Shown here piece by piece: positions 8,825 to 17,164 of a DNA stretch of 64,000 nucleotides (the stretch's first letter is position 1; each line of letters opens with the position of its first letter). The position numbers and the translations under genes were made by a program. This DNA is from Fimbriimonas sp. (GTDB lineage: Bacteria; Armatimonadota; Fimbriimonadia; Fimbriimonadales; Fimbriimonadaceae): assembly GCA_029866005.1 (NCBI GenBank), contig JARXAE010000006.1:21340-85339 (forward strand), written 5' to 3'. The notes beneath the pieces are model-generated. The model searched no databases and was not told the DNA's origin. It saw nothing but the letters and a program-made list of their open reading frames with translations.

Positions 8825-10429
8825 ATGATGTCACTTGCCGCTACTTGGATGCTCATCGTCAATTTGCCCCATCAGGCAACCCAGGGAGGCGAAACATCTG
8901 GAGGTGTTCTCAAGCTAGAGCAGGCGGCCTATGATGTGAGTTCGTACGATGTTTCGATCAAGGTCGATCCGGCGAAAAAACAGATATTAGGGACAACAGT
9001 GATGGATGCCAAAGTGGTCATCCCGACCGGGACCGTGGTGCTTGATCTGGATAGTCGATTCGCGGTTTCTTCGATCAGCGATGGCAAGAGTGCTTTGCGC
9101 TATGACCGACTTACGGACGGAATTCGGGTGTACTTTCCAAGCTCAAAGCAGCCCGGTGAGTCGATTCGGATCGTGACGACTTACAGCGGTTCGCCACTTG
9201 TGGCTCGGAATGCGCCGTGGGATGGGGGGATTGTTTGGTCCAAAACACCAAGCGGAGCAGATTGGGTCTCGGTCGCTCTGCAAGGGGCCGGAGCAGACTT
9301 GCTTTTCCCCTGCAAGGATCATCCATCCGATCGGCCAGATAACGCAAAGATGCACTTGACGGTCCCGAATCCGCTGATTGCAGTTGGACCTGGGGTTTTG
9401 GAGAAGACCCAGCCAAATGCTGACAAAACAACGACGTTCCACTGGAACATGAAGCTACCGATCAACAATTACTCTCTCGTGTTCAATGCCGCTCCTTACG
9501 AGCTGGTAAAGGATTCGATCAAGTCGGTTGGTGGGGAAACGATCCCGATTCACTTTTACGTCTTGCCCGAGAACAAGGATAAGGCTCCGAAGCTGATTGC
9601 AGAGCAAAAGAAGTATTTGACGTTCATGGAGAAGTATTGCGGGCCGTTTCCGTTCAGGGCAGTAAAGTGCGGAATTGTCGAGACGACTCACTTGGGCATG
9701 GAACACTCCACTGCGGTTGGGTACGGCAACAAGTATCGTTTTGCACCAGATGGCTATGATTGGCTTCTGCTACACGAGTTTGGGCACGAGTGGTGGGCGA
9801 ACCTGGTCTCGAACGCCGACTGGCGCGACATGTGGATTCATGAAGGATTCCAGAGCTTCATGGACACCTTTTACATCGAACAGATTCGCGGAAAAGCGGC
9901 CTACTTTGCCGCGATGAAAGCGCGTCGACGGAACGTTAGAAATACGGCTCCGGTCGCACCAAGGGAAGAGACCTCTAGCGAGGCGTATGGCGGTGACATC
10001 TATGACAAGGGTGCTCTAATCCTGAGCTCGCTCAGGTACTTAGTTGGCGAAGCCGCATTCCTCCGGTCTATACGCCGCATGGCGTATCCTACGCCGGAGT
10101 CTGAAAAGTGGTCGGACGGTCGGGCGTTGCGACTGGTGACGACGGATGATTTCTTGACGATTGCTTCCGCTGAAGCGAAGCAAGATCTGAAGTGGTTCTT
10201 CGAGGTTTATGTCCGGGAAGCGAAACTTCCGGAACTGAAATCTGAGGTTACGGATGGTGTTCTCAAACTGACCTGGATCGCACCTAAGAGCTTGCCCTTC
10301 TCAATGCCAGTTGACGTGGTTGTGAACGGCAAGACGGTTCGAGTCCAGATGACCGGGGGGACAGGAACCGTCGAACTCGGAGGACTTGAATATGTCATTG
10401 ATCCGAACGGTTGGGTACTGAGGCAGTAG
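8825..10429 (+). CDS. M1-family metallopeptidase (aminopeptidase-like)
   Basis: 534 residues. An N-terminal beta-saddle domain is followed by a thermolysin-like domain with GMEH at about 291 (counterpart of GAMEN), zinc ligands His317 and His321 in HEFGHEWW, catalytic Glu318 and third ligand Glu340 in WIHEGF. M1 enzymes remove N-terminal residues from peptides. At 534 residues it is far shorter than PepN (about 870), because the C-terminal helical domain is absent. The short hydrophobic N-terminus (SLAATWMLIVNL) suggests export. The next gene encodes another HExxH protein 28 bases away. Confidence 0.9.
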   Translation: MMSLAATWMLIVNLPHQATQGGETSGGVLKLEQAAYDVSSYDVSIKVDPAKKQILGTTVMDAKVVIPTGTVVLDLDSRFAVSSISDGKSALRYDRLTDGIRVYFPSSKQPGESIRIVTTYSGSPLVARNAPWDGGIVWSKTPSGADWVSVALQGAGADLLFPCKDHPSDRPDNAKMHLTVPNPLIAVGPGVLEKTQPNADKTTTFHWNMKLPINNYSLVFNAAPYELVKDSIKSVGGETIPIHFYVLPENKDKAPKLIAEQKKYLTFMEKYCGPFPFRAVKCGIVETTHLGMEHSTAVGYGNKYRFAPDGYDWLLLHEFGHEWWANLVSNADWRDMWIHEGFQSFMDTFYIEQIRGKAAYFAAMKARRRNVRNTAPVAPREETSSEAYGGDIYDKGALILSSLRYLVGEAAFLRSIRRMAYPTPESEKWSDGRALRLVTTDDFLTIASAEAKQDLKWFFEVYVREAKLPELKSEVTDGVLKLTWIAPKSLPFSMPVDVVVNGKTVRVQMTGGTGTVELGGLEYVIDPNGWVLRQ

Positions 10430-10457
10430 GCTCGCCGCTCAGCGGTAAGATGAGCGA

Positions 10458-11132
10458 ATGCTGTCTTTCGTCACTGCACTAGCCATCGCTGGTCCAACCG
10501 AGATCAATCTTGAAGGGTGGAAAATCATGCTGGAATCAGGCGTTCTTGCAGACAAGGATTGGCCTGAGGCAAAGGCGGAGTTGACCCGCCAACTGCAGAA
10601 TATCAAGCGGGTGGTTGATGACAAACCCCTGAAGCACCTGCAAAAGGTCGCCATTTGGGTGAACTCAGACAGCAAGGTTACTCAGTGCATGGCGTACCAT
10701 CCGGATCGAGGTTGGCTCACAAATAACGGAGCCAATCCAGACATGGCGAAATCCGTTGAGCTTGGAAGCTGCAAGCGATTTGTAGACTGGACGTACATTC
10801 AACCCTGGATGGTCTTGCACGAGCTCGCCCACGCCTATCATCATCAGTTCCTTGAAAAGGGCTTTGAGAATCCAGCGGTTCTGAGTGCATTTAAGAAGTC
10901 AATGGAGACGAAAAGGTACGACTCGGTTTTGCACTGGGACGGTCGAACCACGAAGCATTACGCCACGACGAACCAGATGGAGTATTTCGCAGAAATCACC
11001 GAGAGCTACTTTGGCACCAACGATTTCTTCCCCTTCATTCGAGCCGAACTTCGTAACTTCGATCCTGAGGCGGTTGTGTTAATGAAACAGATTTGGGGTG
11101 CGCCGGAGAAGCGCGTGAGGAACGCTCTTTAG
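10458..11132 (+). CDS. Small secreted HExxH zinc metallopeptidase-like protein
   Basis: 224 residues; I do not recognise a named family. The N-terminus MLSFVTALAIAG looks like a signal peptide. The putative zinc site is His121-Glu122-..-His125 in VLHELAHAYHH, with a likely third ligand in EYFAEITESYFG about 54-60 residues later, a gluzincin-like spacing. Two cysteines (77, 105) could form a disulfide after export. It follows the M1 peptidase by 28 bases and is probably co-transcribed, suggesting joint work on extracellular peptides. Confidence 0.7.
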   Translation: MLSFVTALAIAGPTEINLEGWKIMLESGVLADKDWPEAKAELTRQLQNIKRVVDDKPLKHLQKVAIWVNSDSKVTQCMAYHPDRGWLTNNGANPDMAKSVELGSCKRFVDWTYIQPWMVLHELAHAYHHQFLEKGFENPAVLSAFKKSMETKRYDSVLHWDGRTTKHYATTNQMEYFAEITESYFGTNDFFPFIRAELRNFDPEAVVLMKQIWGAPEKRVRNAL

Positions 11133-11325
11133 GCCAAGCAGGTTCGGACAACCGAATCGAGGAGACTCAATGTCCCTGCACCGTTTGACCTGTGGCCCAC
11201 CGGTTTATGGTGGATTCGGTGGAGTCCTGGTGCAGCAATTGTTGTGAGAAAACGTAGTTTTCCGAGGAAGCTTCCCAACTCTTTAAACAGCTTTATCTCC
11301 ACCGACTTGAGGGGTAGGATTGGAC

Positions 11326-13098
11326 ATGATCGCGAGTTTGATGGTACTGGCGGCGGTTGACTACGCCGGAAGTCGGGACATCCAATGGCCCGAGTTTGGC
11401 GGAGATTTGGCAGGCACGGGTTTCTCGCAGGCACGACAGATCAATACCTCGAACGTGCACAAGCTGAAGCAGGCATGGGTTTATCACACTGGCGATCAAC
11501 AGGGTAACACGCCGATTCAGTGCACGCCACTAGTTGTCGATGGAACGATGTATCTAGTTACCGCAGGTCATCGGGTTGTGGCCCTGGATCCGGCGACCGG
11601 CAAGCCCAACTGGGCTTTTGACTCCAAGATCGACAGCTCGCGGAGTGGGCACACTCGTAGTAGCCGGGGAGTAGCGTTTGCCCGGTTTGGTTGGGGAAGC
11701 GGAGTCCAGAGAAGAATTTTTTACGGCACACCAGATGGCAGAATCCTCAGTATCGATGCCACTAAGGGAACTTTGGATCCCGAATTCAAGACTGTCGATC
11801 TTCGCCATGAACTTGGTACAAAAGGTTATGTGGGAATCTCATCGGCTCCGACCGTCTACGGCGACCTAGTTTTCGTTGGTATCGCCAGCGATGAGGGAAG
11901 GGGTGCGGCACCAGGTCATATCATCGCGTTTTCGGCCAGAACCGGTAAGCGAAAGTGGAGCTTTGAAGTGCTCTCGAAGGATCAACTTGAACGTGGAATT
12001 GGCGCGGCAGGAGCTTGGAATGGGTACGTCGTGGATCAGAAACATGGAGTTCTGTTTGCAACAACTGGCTCGGCGGCGCCAGATTTTGATGGTCGTGACC
12101 GACCCGGCGATAATCTGTTTGCGAATTGTGTTCTCGCCCTCGACGCTCGAACTGGGAAAAAGCTTTGGCATTATCAAACCGTTCATCATGATCTTTGGGA
12201 TCACGATAATGCCTCACGCCCCCTACTCTGTCAAATCAAGCGGGATGGAAAACTGGTTGAAGTCGTTGCAGTTCTGACCAAAACTGGATTCTGTTTTGTC
12301 CTAGATCGCAAAACTGGCAAGCCCGTGTTTGGAGTGAAGGAGGTTCCAGTTCCGCCCTCGAAGCTACCTGGTGAAATGGCATCCAAGACTCAGCCTGAAC
12401 CGATCTTGCCACCTGCATTGGCGCCTACTCTGTTCGATCTGAGTCAAGTGACGAGTATATCAGCCGCGAGCCGAGATTCGGTATTGAAGCTGCTCCGCGG
12501 GTTGTCCTACGGTGAGAAATATCTCCCGCCGACATCCGAGGGAACGGTTGTGTCGCCCGGCTATTGGGGTGGATCACCTTGGTCAGGGGGCTCTTTCGAC
12601 CCTCGAACAAACACGCTTTTTGCGAACACAAACAACCTTCCGGGGATCATGTCTAACCCTGCAAACTACCGCATGCTGGTGGATCATGAAGGGTATCCCG
12701 GTTCAAAGCCGCCGTGGGGAATGCTTACTGCGATAGATCTGAACTCGGGCAAGTTTCGCTGGCAAAAGCCCCTTGGTGAGTATAAAGAGCTAACCCTTCG
12801 GAAAATTCCGCAAACTGGAACACCAAACCTAGGTGGAACCCTCACGACCGCTGGGAATTTAGTCTTCGTGGGAGCTACTTGCGACCAGATGTTAAGGGCT
12901 TTTGACTCTCGGACTGGCAAGGTTCTTCTTCAACACCCTCTACCGGCTTCAGCATTCGCCGCGCCGATGACTTATGAGATCAACGGTCACCAGTACATTG
13001 TCGTTGCGGCGAGCGGGGGTGGTTTTGGCAAGCAGTTCGGGTTTGACCGCGGGCCAGTGAGTGACTCGTTTGTCTGTCTGTCTTTACCAAAAAGCTAG
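11326..13098 (+). CDS. PQQ-dependent dehydrogenase-type eight-bladed propeller protein
   Basis: 590 residues resembling the quinoprotein domain of membrane glucose dehydrogenase but without its five N-terminal membrane helices. It begins with a short hydrophobic segment, then WPEFGGDLAGTGFSQARQINTSNVHKLKQAW, and has propeller repeats such as VVALDPATGKPNWAFD. YQTVHHDLWDHDNASRP matches the active-site region of PQQ sugar/alcohol dehydrogenases. The likely role is periplasmic oxidation of a sugar or alcohol with electrons passed to the respiratory chain. I chose ATG 11326, with GAGGGGTAGG eight bases upstream, rather than the TTG at 11320. No PQQ synthesis genes are in the window. Confidence 0.85.
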   Translation: MIASLMVLAAVDYAGSRDIQWPEFGGDLAGTGFSQARQINTSNVHKLKQAWVYHTGDQQGNTPIQCTPLVVDGTMYLVTAGHRVVALDPATGKPNWAFDSKIDSSRSGHTRSSRGVAFARFGWGSGVQRRIFYGTPDGRILSIDATKGTLDPEFKTVDLRHELGTKGYVGISSAPTVYGDLVFVGIASDEGRGAAPGHIIAFSARTGKRKWSFEVLSKDQLERGIGAAGAWNGYVVDQKHGVLFATTGSAAPDFDGRDRPGDNLFANCVLALDARTGKKLWHYQTVHHDLWDHDNASRPLLCQIKRDGKLVEVVAVLTKTGFCFVLDRKTGKPVFGVKEVPVPPSKLPGEMASKTQPEPILPPALAPTLFDLSQVTSISAASRDSVLKLLRGLSYGEKYLPPTSEGTVVSPGYWGGSPWSGGSFDPRTNTLFANTNNLPGIMSNPANYRMLVDHEGYPGSKPPWGMLTAIDLNSGKFRWQKPLGEYKELTLRKIPQTGTPNLGGTLTTAGNLVFVGATCDQMLRAFDSRTGKVLLQHPLPASAFAAPMTYEINGHQYIVVAASGGGFGKQFGFDRGPVSDSFVCLSLPKS

Positions 13099-13113
13099 CG
13101 AACGATAGGTGCG

Positions 13114-13577
13114 CTAGTATCGGTTCAGTATCCAGATTGAGAAGTTCAGGACGGATGCAAAGGACACCCACAGCAGATATGGAAGTAGTAGCCAGCCTGA
13201 AGTTCGGTCAACTCGATAGAACACGATAAGCATCGTCAGAATGGAAAGCCATAGAAAGACAATTTCTATCAAAGCGAAATCGGGTCGTCGCTGACCAAAG
13301 AAGAGCCATGACCAGCCAATGTTCAGTGCAAGCTGAACGGCAAAAATGATAGCCGGGACGCCCCAAAAGTGACCAGTTTGCCAGACCCTCCAAGCAGAAA
13401 CCGCGATCAGGATGTATAACACAGTCCAAACCGGGCCGAAGAGGGCGGCAGGTGGATTCCAAGCTGGCTTTATCAATTCGGGGAACCAAGTCTTGACTGA
13501 GGAACTGGTGAAAAGCCCTCCGATGCCCCTGCAAGAAAGCTCGTTCCGAGGAAGAGGGCAAGGCTGACCAGTTTCAT
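13114..13577 (-). pseudogene. tspO: TspO/MBR family protein split by a one-base frameshift
   Basis: The track ORF (13114-13476, 120 residues) is a TspO protein lacking its N-terminus: WNPP, FGPVWTVLY, NIGWSWLFFGQ. The missing part is upstream in another frame: ATG at 13577 gives MKLVSLALFLGTSFLAG, and after a shift GIGGLFTSSSVKTWFPELIKPAWNPP follows. Joined, it is a full TspO of about 155 residues with five membrane helices. The break sits at a run of four Gs (plus 13526-13529); one more G restores the frame. ATG 13577 overlaps the upstream stop as ATGA, which supports it as the original start. It could be a real lesion, phase variation or a sequencing error. Confidence 0.85.
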
Positions 13578-14038
13578 ACGGCTCGTCCTAAACTACCCAT
13601 TCCAATAGAGATCGCGAGTATCCAGTAGACCAGATAAAGAGCGCGGCGAGACAAAACGTGCTCGAAGCCAGGGGTGAACCGCTTTGGGACAACCTTAAAG
13701 TCGACCCAATAGGCAAGGGTAGAAATACAGAAGGCGATGGCGAATGTACCGAAGGGGCTAGATGGCGTAACCTTCAACGCCTGCAGAGTCAACTCGGCGA
13801 CAACGCTCCACCCAACCATTGCGAAAACATTGAGCACGAACCCAACCGCCGCAAAAGTGAGATTGAGTCGATTGGTGAGATACGCTCGCTCCCCAAAAGC
13901 AATGTGACTGATCGCCTGGACAGGGGCCAAGAGATGCTTGCCCGTTAGACCGGCGAGGCAGACGACGGCAAGCATCGTGGCCGTTGTAGACCAGACCGCC
14001 AATATTAAGATGTTACTGATGAGTGGAGAGCTATTCAT
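13574..14038 (-). CDS. Four-helix membrane protein, uncharacterised
   Basis: 154 residues with four evident membrane segments (about 8-30, 60-82, 97-115, 132-150). APVQAISHIAFGERAYLTNRLNLTFAAVG faintly recalls the YagU/DUF1440 type of inner-membrane protein, but I would not name it. It sits between dps and tspO on one strand: 14 bases after dps ends, and its stop overlaps the original tspO start. The context suggests a membrane partner in a stress or porphyrin/iron-related operon. Confidence 0.7.
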   Translation of the reverse strand: MNSSPLISNILILAVWSTTATMLAVVCLAGLTGKHLLAPVQAISHIAFGERAYLTNRLNLTFAAVGFVLNVFAMVGWSVVAELTLQALKVTPSSPFGTFAIAFCISTLAYWVDFKVVPKRFTPGFEHVLSRRALYLVYWILAISIGMGSLGRAV

Positions 14039-14052
14039 GACACTTCAAACCG

Positions 14053-14532
14053 CTATTTCGTTCGATGTGAGTTAAGCATCCAAAGGAGTTTCTCGTACTC
14101 GGTGGCAATTGCCACGAGGATATCGTTCGTTACCGGTTCTTCGGTGACGCCTTCGGTCGTCCGTTCGATTCCCATTCGAATGCCTTTGATGGAGCCGCTG
14201 AACGACTCGCAGAGGCCAGTCAGGGCCGCTTCAGCGTCTAACTCGGCGGAGGGGAAAGGTTTCAGGCGTTCCTCTACCGAGAATCGTTTCGATGGTGCGT
14301 CGACTGATGCACCGAGTTGGCGGATCCGCTCGGCGATGATATCGCCGGATTCGTTGACGACTGCCGCTACTTCGTCGAGAAATCGATGGACCACAAGGAA
14401 GTTGGCGTCACGAAGGTTCCAGTGGGCAGTTTTGACGTGATTGTAAAGCTCAAGCTGATCCAGAAGGATCGGGTCGAGGATGGAGACCAAAGCGTCGGTG
14501 AGTTCTTTCTCTATCGGGATTGTCCGAAGCAT
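14053..14532 (-). CDS. dps: Dps-family ferritin-like DNA protection protein
   Basis: 159 residues from the ATG at 14532, chosen because AAAAGGAC lies nine bases upstream; the track's longer ORF adds 23 residues that overlap the previous gene. All five ferroxidase ligands of Dps are present with the exact spacing of the E. coli protein: His37 (AHW), His49, Asp53, Asp64 and Glu68. Dps dodecamers oxidise and store iron with hydrogen peroxide, protecting DNA in stress. It starts four bases after the CsbD-like gene stops. Confidence 0.9.
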   Translation of the reverse strand: MLRTIPIEKELTDALVSILDPILLDQLELYNHVKTAHWNLRDANFLVVHRFLDEVAAVVNESGDIIAERIRQLGASVDAPSKRFSVEERLKPFPSAELDAEAALTGLCESFSGSIKGIRMGIERTTEGVTEEPVTNDILVAIATEYEKLLWMLNSHRTK

Positions 14533-14536
14533 CGTA

Positions 14537-14851
14537 TTAGTCCTTTTTGGTTGCATTTTTGATCGCGTCAGTGACCCTTTGGACTCCTTCGGACACCGCA
14601 TCTGCAGCGTCTTCCGCTACACCCTTGGCGTGTCCCTTCATTTGCTGAATCTTGCCTTCGGTTTGTTCTGCGGCACCTTCCGCTTCGAGCTTCGCATTGT
14701 GGGTTGCTTCTCCCAGCGCTTGTTTGGCAACTCCAATAACTTCTTTGGACTTGCCTTTAACTTTGTCGCGTGCGCCGGCACCTACCATGTCGTCAAGAGC
14801 GTCGTTTGCTGTGTCGTTGTTCACATACTCAGCTACTCTGCCTGACTTCAT
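14537..14851 (-). CDS. CsbD-like stress protein
   Basis: A small, highly charged, helix-prone protein of about 104 residues (start uncertain). It has CsbD-like repeats: DKVKGKSKEVIGVAKQALGEATHN then AEQTEGKIQQMKGHAKG. CsbD proteins are general-stress proteins of unknown action, often abundant under sigma-B type control. The track ORF starts 30 codons earlier but those residues look non-coding; the ATG at MKSGRVAEY resembles the usual MK(S/N) start, though no clear Shine-Dalgarno supports any choice. It lies directly upstream of dps. Confidence 0.7.
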   Translation of the reverse strand: MKSGRVAEYVNNDTANDALDDMVGAGARDKVKGKSKEVIGVAKQALGEATHNAKLEAEGAAEQTEGKIQQMKGHAKGVAEDAADAVSEGVQRVTDAIKNATKKD

Positions 14852-14950
14852 TCGTTCGGTGATGGGTATAGAATGGAGGAAACTCATACACCGATGTGTC
14901 CGTGGCGACTCCAAACTCTCGGACGCGTGGCTCATGAGCACCTAAATCCG

Positions 14951-15574
14951 TCAGTCGTTAAGTCCATTTCCGGCAATGATCTGCTCAATTGACTTTGCTA
15001 TGCGAGCTTCGCGAGTTTTGGCTTGCTTGGGCTGAGAGAAGTGGAGGAGATAACCACGTTGGCGACCGGGAGTGAGAGCACGGAACGCTTCGCGGAGCTC
15101 GGGCATTTCCTCGAATTTGTCGGCGAGTTCTTGAGGGATGGGACGTTCTTCAATCTTGATTTTCTCGACTTGCTGCCCCGATCTTTCAATTTCTATCGCT
15201 TCTCGAAGATAAGCCTTGATGACGTCAGCAAGAAGTTTGATTTGAGCAACACTTCGGAGTCGAACGATCCGACCCGATTGGGAATTCTCCCCCGGGAGTT
15301 CGAGGATATGTTCGGGGTCGCTCAGCAACGCACCTTTGAAAAAACTCACCGTGCAGCAGTCTCGAAATGCCCCCATCACCGCGATGTTCTTACCGTTGTC
15401 CGTGTAGCAAGGATGGGCCCATTTCAGCTCTTCGGTGAGTCCTGACGAAAGAATGAGTGATCTGAGGAGAGTGAGCTCTTCTCGCCAAATTTGGGTTGAG
15501 CAATCGGGAGTTTGGAACCTGCTACACCGACCACACCCCTCAGAGAAATACTCGTTGACCGAATCTATCTTCAT
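14951..15574 (-). CDS. YdeI/OmpD-associated family protein with DUF1801-like domain
   Basis: 207 residues from ATG 15574, selected by AGGAG five bases upstream. The first two-thirds resemble DUF1801 (..LTEELKWAHPCYTDNGKNIAVMGAFRDCCTVSFFKGALL). The tail PIPQELADKFEEMPELREAFRALTPGRQRGYLLHFSQPKQAKTREARIAK is the YdeI/OmpD-associated signature. Family members are linked to peptide or bacteriocin resistance, mechanism unknown. It is the first gene of a five-gene minus-strand run ending in tspO, with a cluster of cysteines (GCGRC...C) near the N-terminus. Confidence 0.83.
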   Translation of the reverse strand: MKIDSVNEYFSEGCGRCSRFQTPDCSTQIWREELTLLRSLILSSGLTEELKWAHPCYTDNGKNIAVMGAFRDCCTVSFFKGALLSDPEHILELPGENSQSGRIVRLRSVAQIKLLADVIKAYLREAIEIERSGQQVEKIKIEERPIPQELADKFEEMPELREAFRALTPGRQRGYLLHFSQPKQAKTREARIAKSIEQIIAGNGLND

Positions 15575-15687
15575 CACTTCTCCTGCGCTTTGATCATGTT
15601 TGGTTTGCTGTTCACTTCTTACCCCAGAGTGTGCCTTGAGATAAGGCAAGGGGCATTCCAAGAAAGTTCACTAAAATCTCTCAACGT

Positions 15688-15701
15688 GGGTCAAAAGACC
15701 C
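15688..15701 (+). other. Small hairpin in the leader of the PEP-CTERM gene
   Basis: GGGTC-AAAA-GACCC sits about 87 bases before the start codon of the PEP-CTERM metallopeptidase, within a 213-base gap between divergent genes. The rest of the gap shows two similar copies of GGTGTA(TA)GATTT close to the gene. No known riboswitch fits by eye. Confidence 0.3.
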
Positions 15702-15787
15702 GAACGGAAGTTAAGATCAGGGTGATATCTCACAAAGTGGTGTAGATTTCTAACATTACGCCATTTGGTGTATAGATTTGGAGGCAT

Positions 15788-17107
15788 ATGAAAATTGGAA
15801 TGAAGGCTTTAAGCCTCGTTTGTGGCGTTTTGGTTCTGTCGGTTGTGGTTGTCGGGCAACGTCCGGTCGCACCCGCACTGAATAGTAATCCGGGAGCGAA
15901 GTATACGGCCTACGTCAACTTCACGGGATTCAACTTTAATGGCAACTGGGGAGGTACCGGTAGAGCACCTGGCAATGTACCGGCATACACGCTGGACGCC
16001 GATGCAACCTCGTTCAGCACAGCTGAGATCAACAATATCAAAGAGACGTGGGCTCGAATAAGTCAAAAATATATCGGCTTCAACATCAACGTGACCACCG
16101 TTGATCCCGCTCCAGCTGGACTGACCGATGCGCAGCGACAGACCTGGTATGACAACACGCCATTCCTTACGCACGCGATGATCGGGGGAACCTATGACTG
16201 GTACGGCGCGGCTGGGGGCGTTTCATACGTCGGAGTGGCTGCCGCCGCGACTCTCTCAGGCGGGATGAGGACAAACTGGACCTTCCCTGTGAACGGTTCA
16301 GGGACCTCCCCAAGCGGATGCACCGCCGCCTGCGCCCATGAAATCGGTCACCACCTTGGGCTTGGCCACCAAAGGGACGAGAGTAACGGAGCCGCTTACA
16401 GCACCAATGGTGGCGCATCTGGAAACGGAAGCTATGCTCCTCTGATGGGGACGACCTACAATTCTCAACGAGGAACGTGGAGGCAAGGTGGTACCACAGG
16501 GACCTGGACAAATGCGAACGACGTCGCCGTCCTCCAAGCTAACCCAGGCATGGGGCCCCTGCTCGATAGTGGCTGGGGACATACGCGCGAGACGGCTTCG
16601 ATCATGCCGGTCAACAACGATGGCACGATTAATACCGCACTTTCGAAGGGTTGGATTATGCCCAAGGCATCCACCGGCTATAGTGCGGTTGGCGAATCCA
16701 GCTACACAACGGATTGGTTCAAATTCGGATCCCTTGGCGGTAATGTGAGCCTGACCGCCCATGACGGAACCTCGTTCCTTCAAAACGGAGTTGCGGATCC
16801 TGGCGCGACCATGCGCTCTGTCCTGAGAATCTTTAGCTCAACCGGCGCACTCGTCGGTACCGCAATTGAAGACGCCACGACACTCAAGCGGACTTGGTCC
16901 GGGAACCTCGCCTTCGGCGAGTACTACGCACAAGTTGCGAGCTACGGCAACTACACATCTGCAAGAGAACCGAACGCTCACTACTTCAATATGGGTGGCT
17001 ACTTCCTCTCGGGAAGCGGTCTTGCTCCGGTACCCGAGCCAGCTACCCTGATTGGGCTCGCGGCTGGACTTGGTGCCCTCGCGCGACGACGACGTAGCAA
17101 GAAGTAA
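15788..17107 (+). CDS. PEP-CTERM-anchored metzincin-type metallopeptidase
   Basis: 439 residues. Residues 1-23 are a signal peptide. The metzincin zinc motif HEIGHHLGLGH (His184, Glu185, His188, His194) is followed by a Met-turn candidate at APLMGT (Met220), placing it near M10 matrixin/serralysin-like enzymes. A C-terminal beta-sandwich region (about 285-400) resembles a pre-peptidase-type domain. Residues 415-439 are a PEP-CTERM sorting signal: VPEPATLIGLAAGLGALARRRRSKK. The protein should be exported, then handled by an exosortase, which is not in this window. GGAGG precedes the start; a terminator hairpin follows. Confidence 0.9.
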   Translation: MKIGMKALSLVCGVLVLSVVVVGQRPVAPALNSNPGAKYTAYVNFTGFNFNGNWGGTGRAPGNVPAYTLDADATSFSTAEINNIKETWARISQKYIGFNINVTTVDPAPAGLTDAQRQTWYDNTPFLTHAMIGGTYDWYGAAGGVSYVGVAAAATLSGGMRTNWTFPVNGSGTSPSGCTAACAHEIGHHLGLGHQRDESNGAAYSTNGGASGNGSYAPLMGTTYNSQRGTWRQGGTTGTWTNANDVAVLQANPGMGPLLDSGWGHTRETASIMPVNNDGTINTALSKGWIMPKASTGYSAVGESSYTTDWFKFGSLGGNVSLTAHDGTSFLQNGVADPGATMRSVLRIFSSTGALVGTAIEDATTLKRTWSGNLAFGEYYAQVASYGNYTSAREPNAHYFNMGGYFLSGSGLAPVPEPATLIGLAAGLGALARRRRSKK

Positions 17108-17129
17108 AACGTCCCACTCCCTTTCACAT

Positions 17130-17164
17130 CCCCTTGGTACCATTGTTACAAGGGGATTTGTTTT
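17130..17164 (+). terminator. Rho-independent terminator after the PEP-CTERM gene
   Basis: CCCCTTG - 12 bases - CAAGGGG followed by ATTTGTTTT, 23 bases after the stop. The 3' arm AAGGGG also lies at Shine-Dalgarno distance from the TTG that likely starts the next gene. Confidence 0.6.

Noticed and set aside
11133-11325. Short hairpins (GGTTCGG-ACAA-CCGAATC and GAAAAC-GTA-GTTTTC) between the metallopeptidase-like and PQQ genes
   Set aside because: Neither has a T-run or conserved element; I cannot support a function.
15662-15787. Possible riboswitch (c-di-GMP or preQ1 type) before the PEP-CTERM gene
   Set aside because: Only a small GGGTC/GACCC hairpin is seen; the conserved core bases of those classes are absent.
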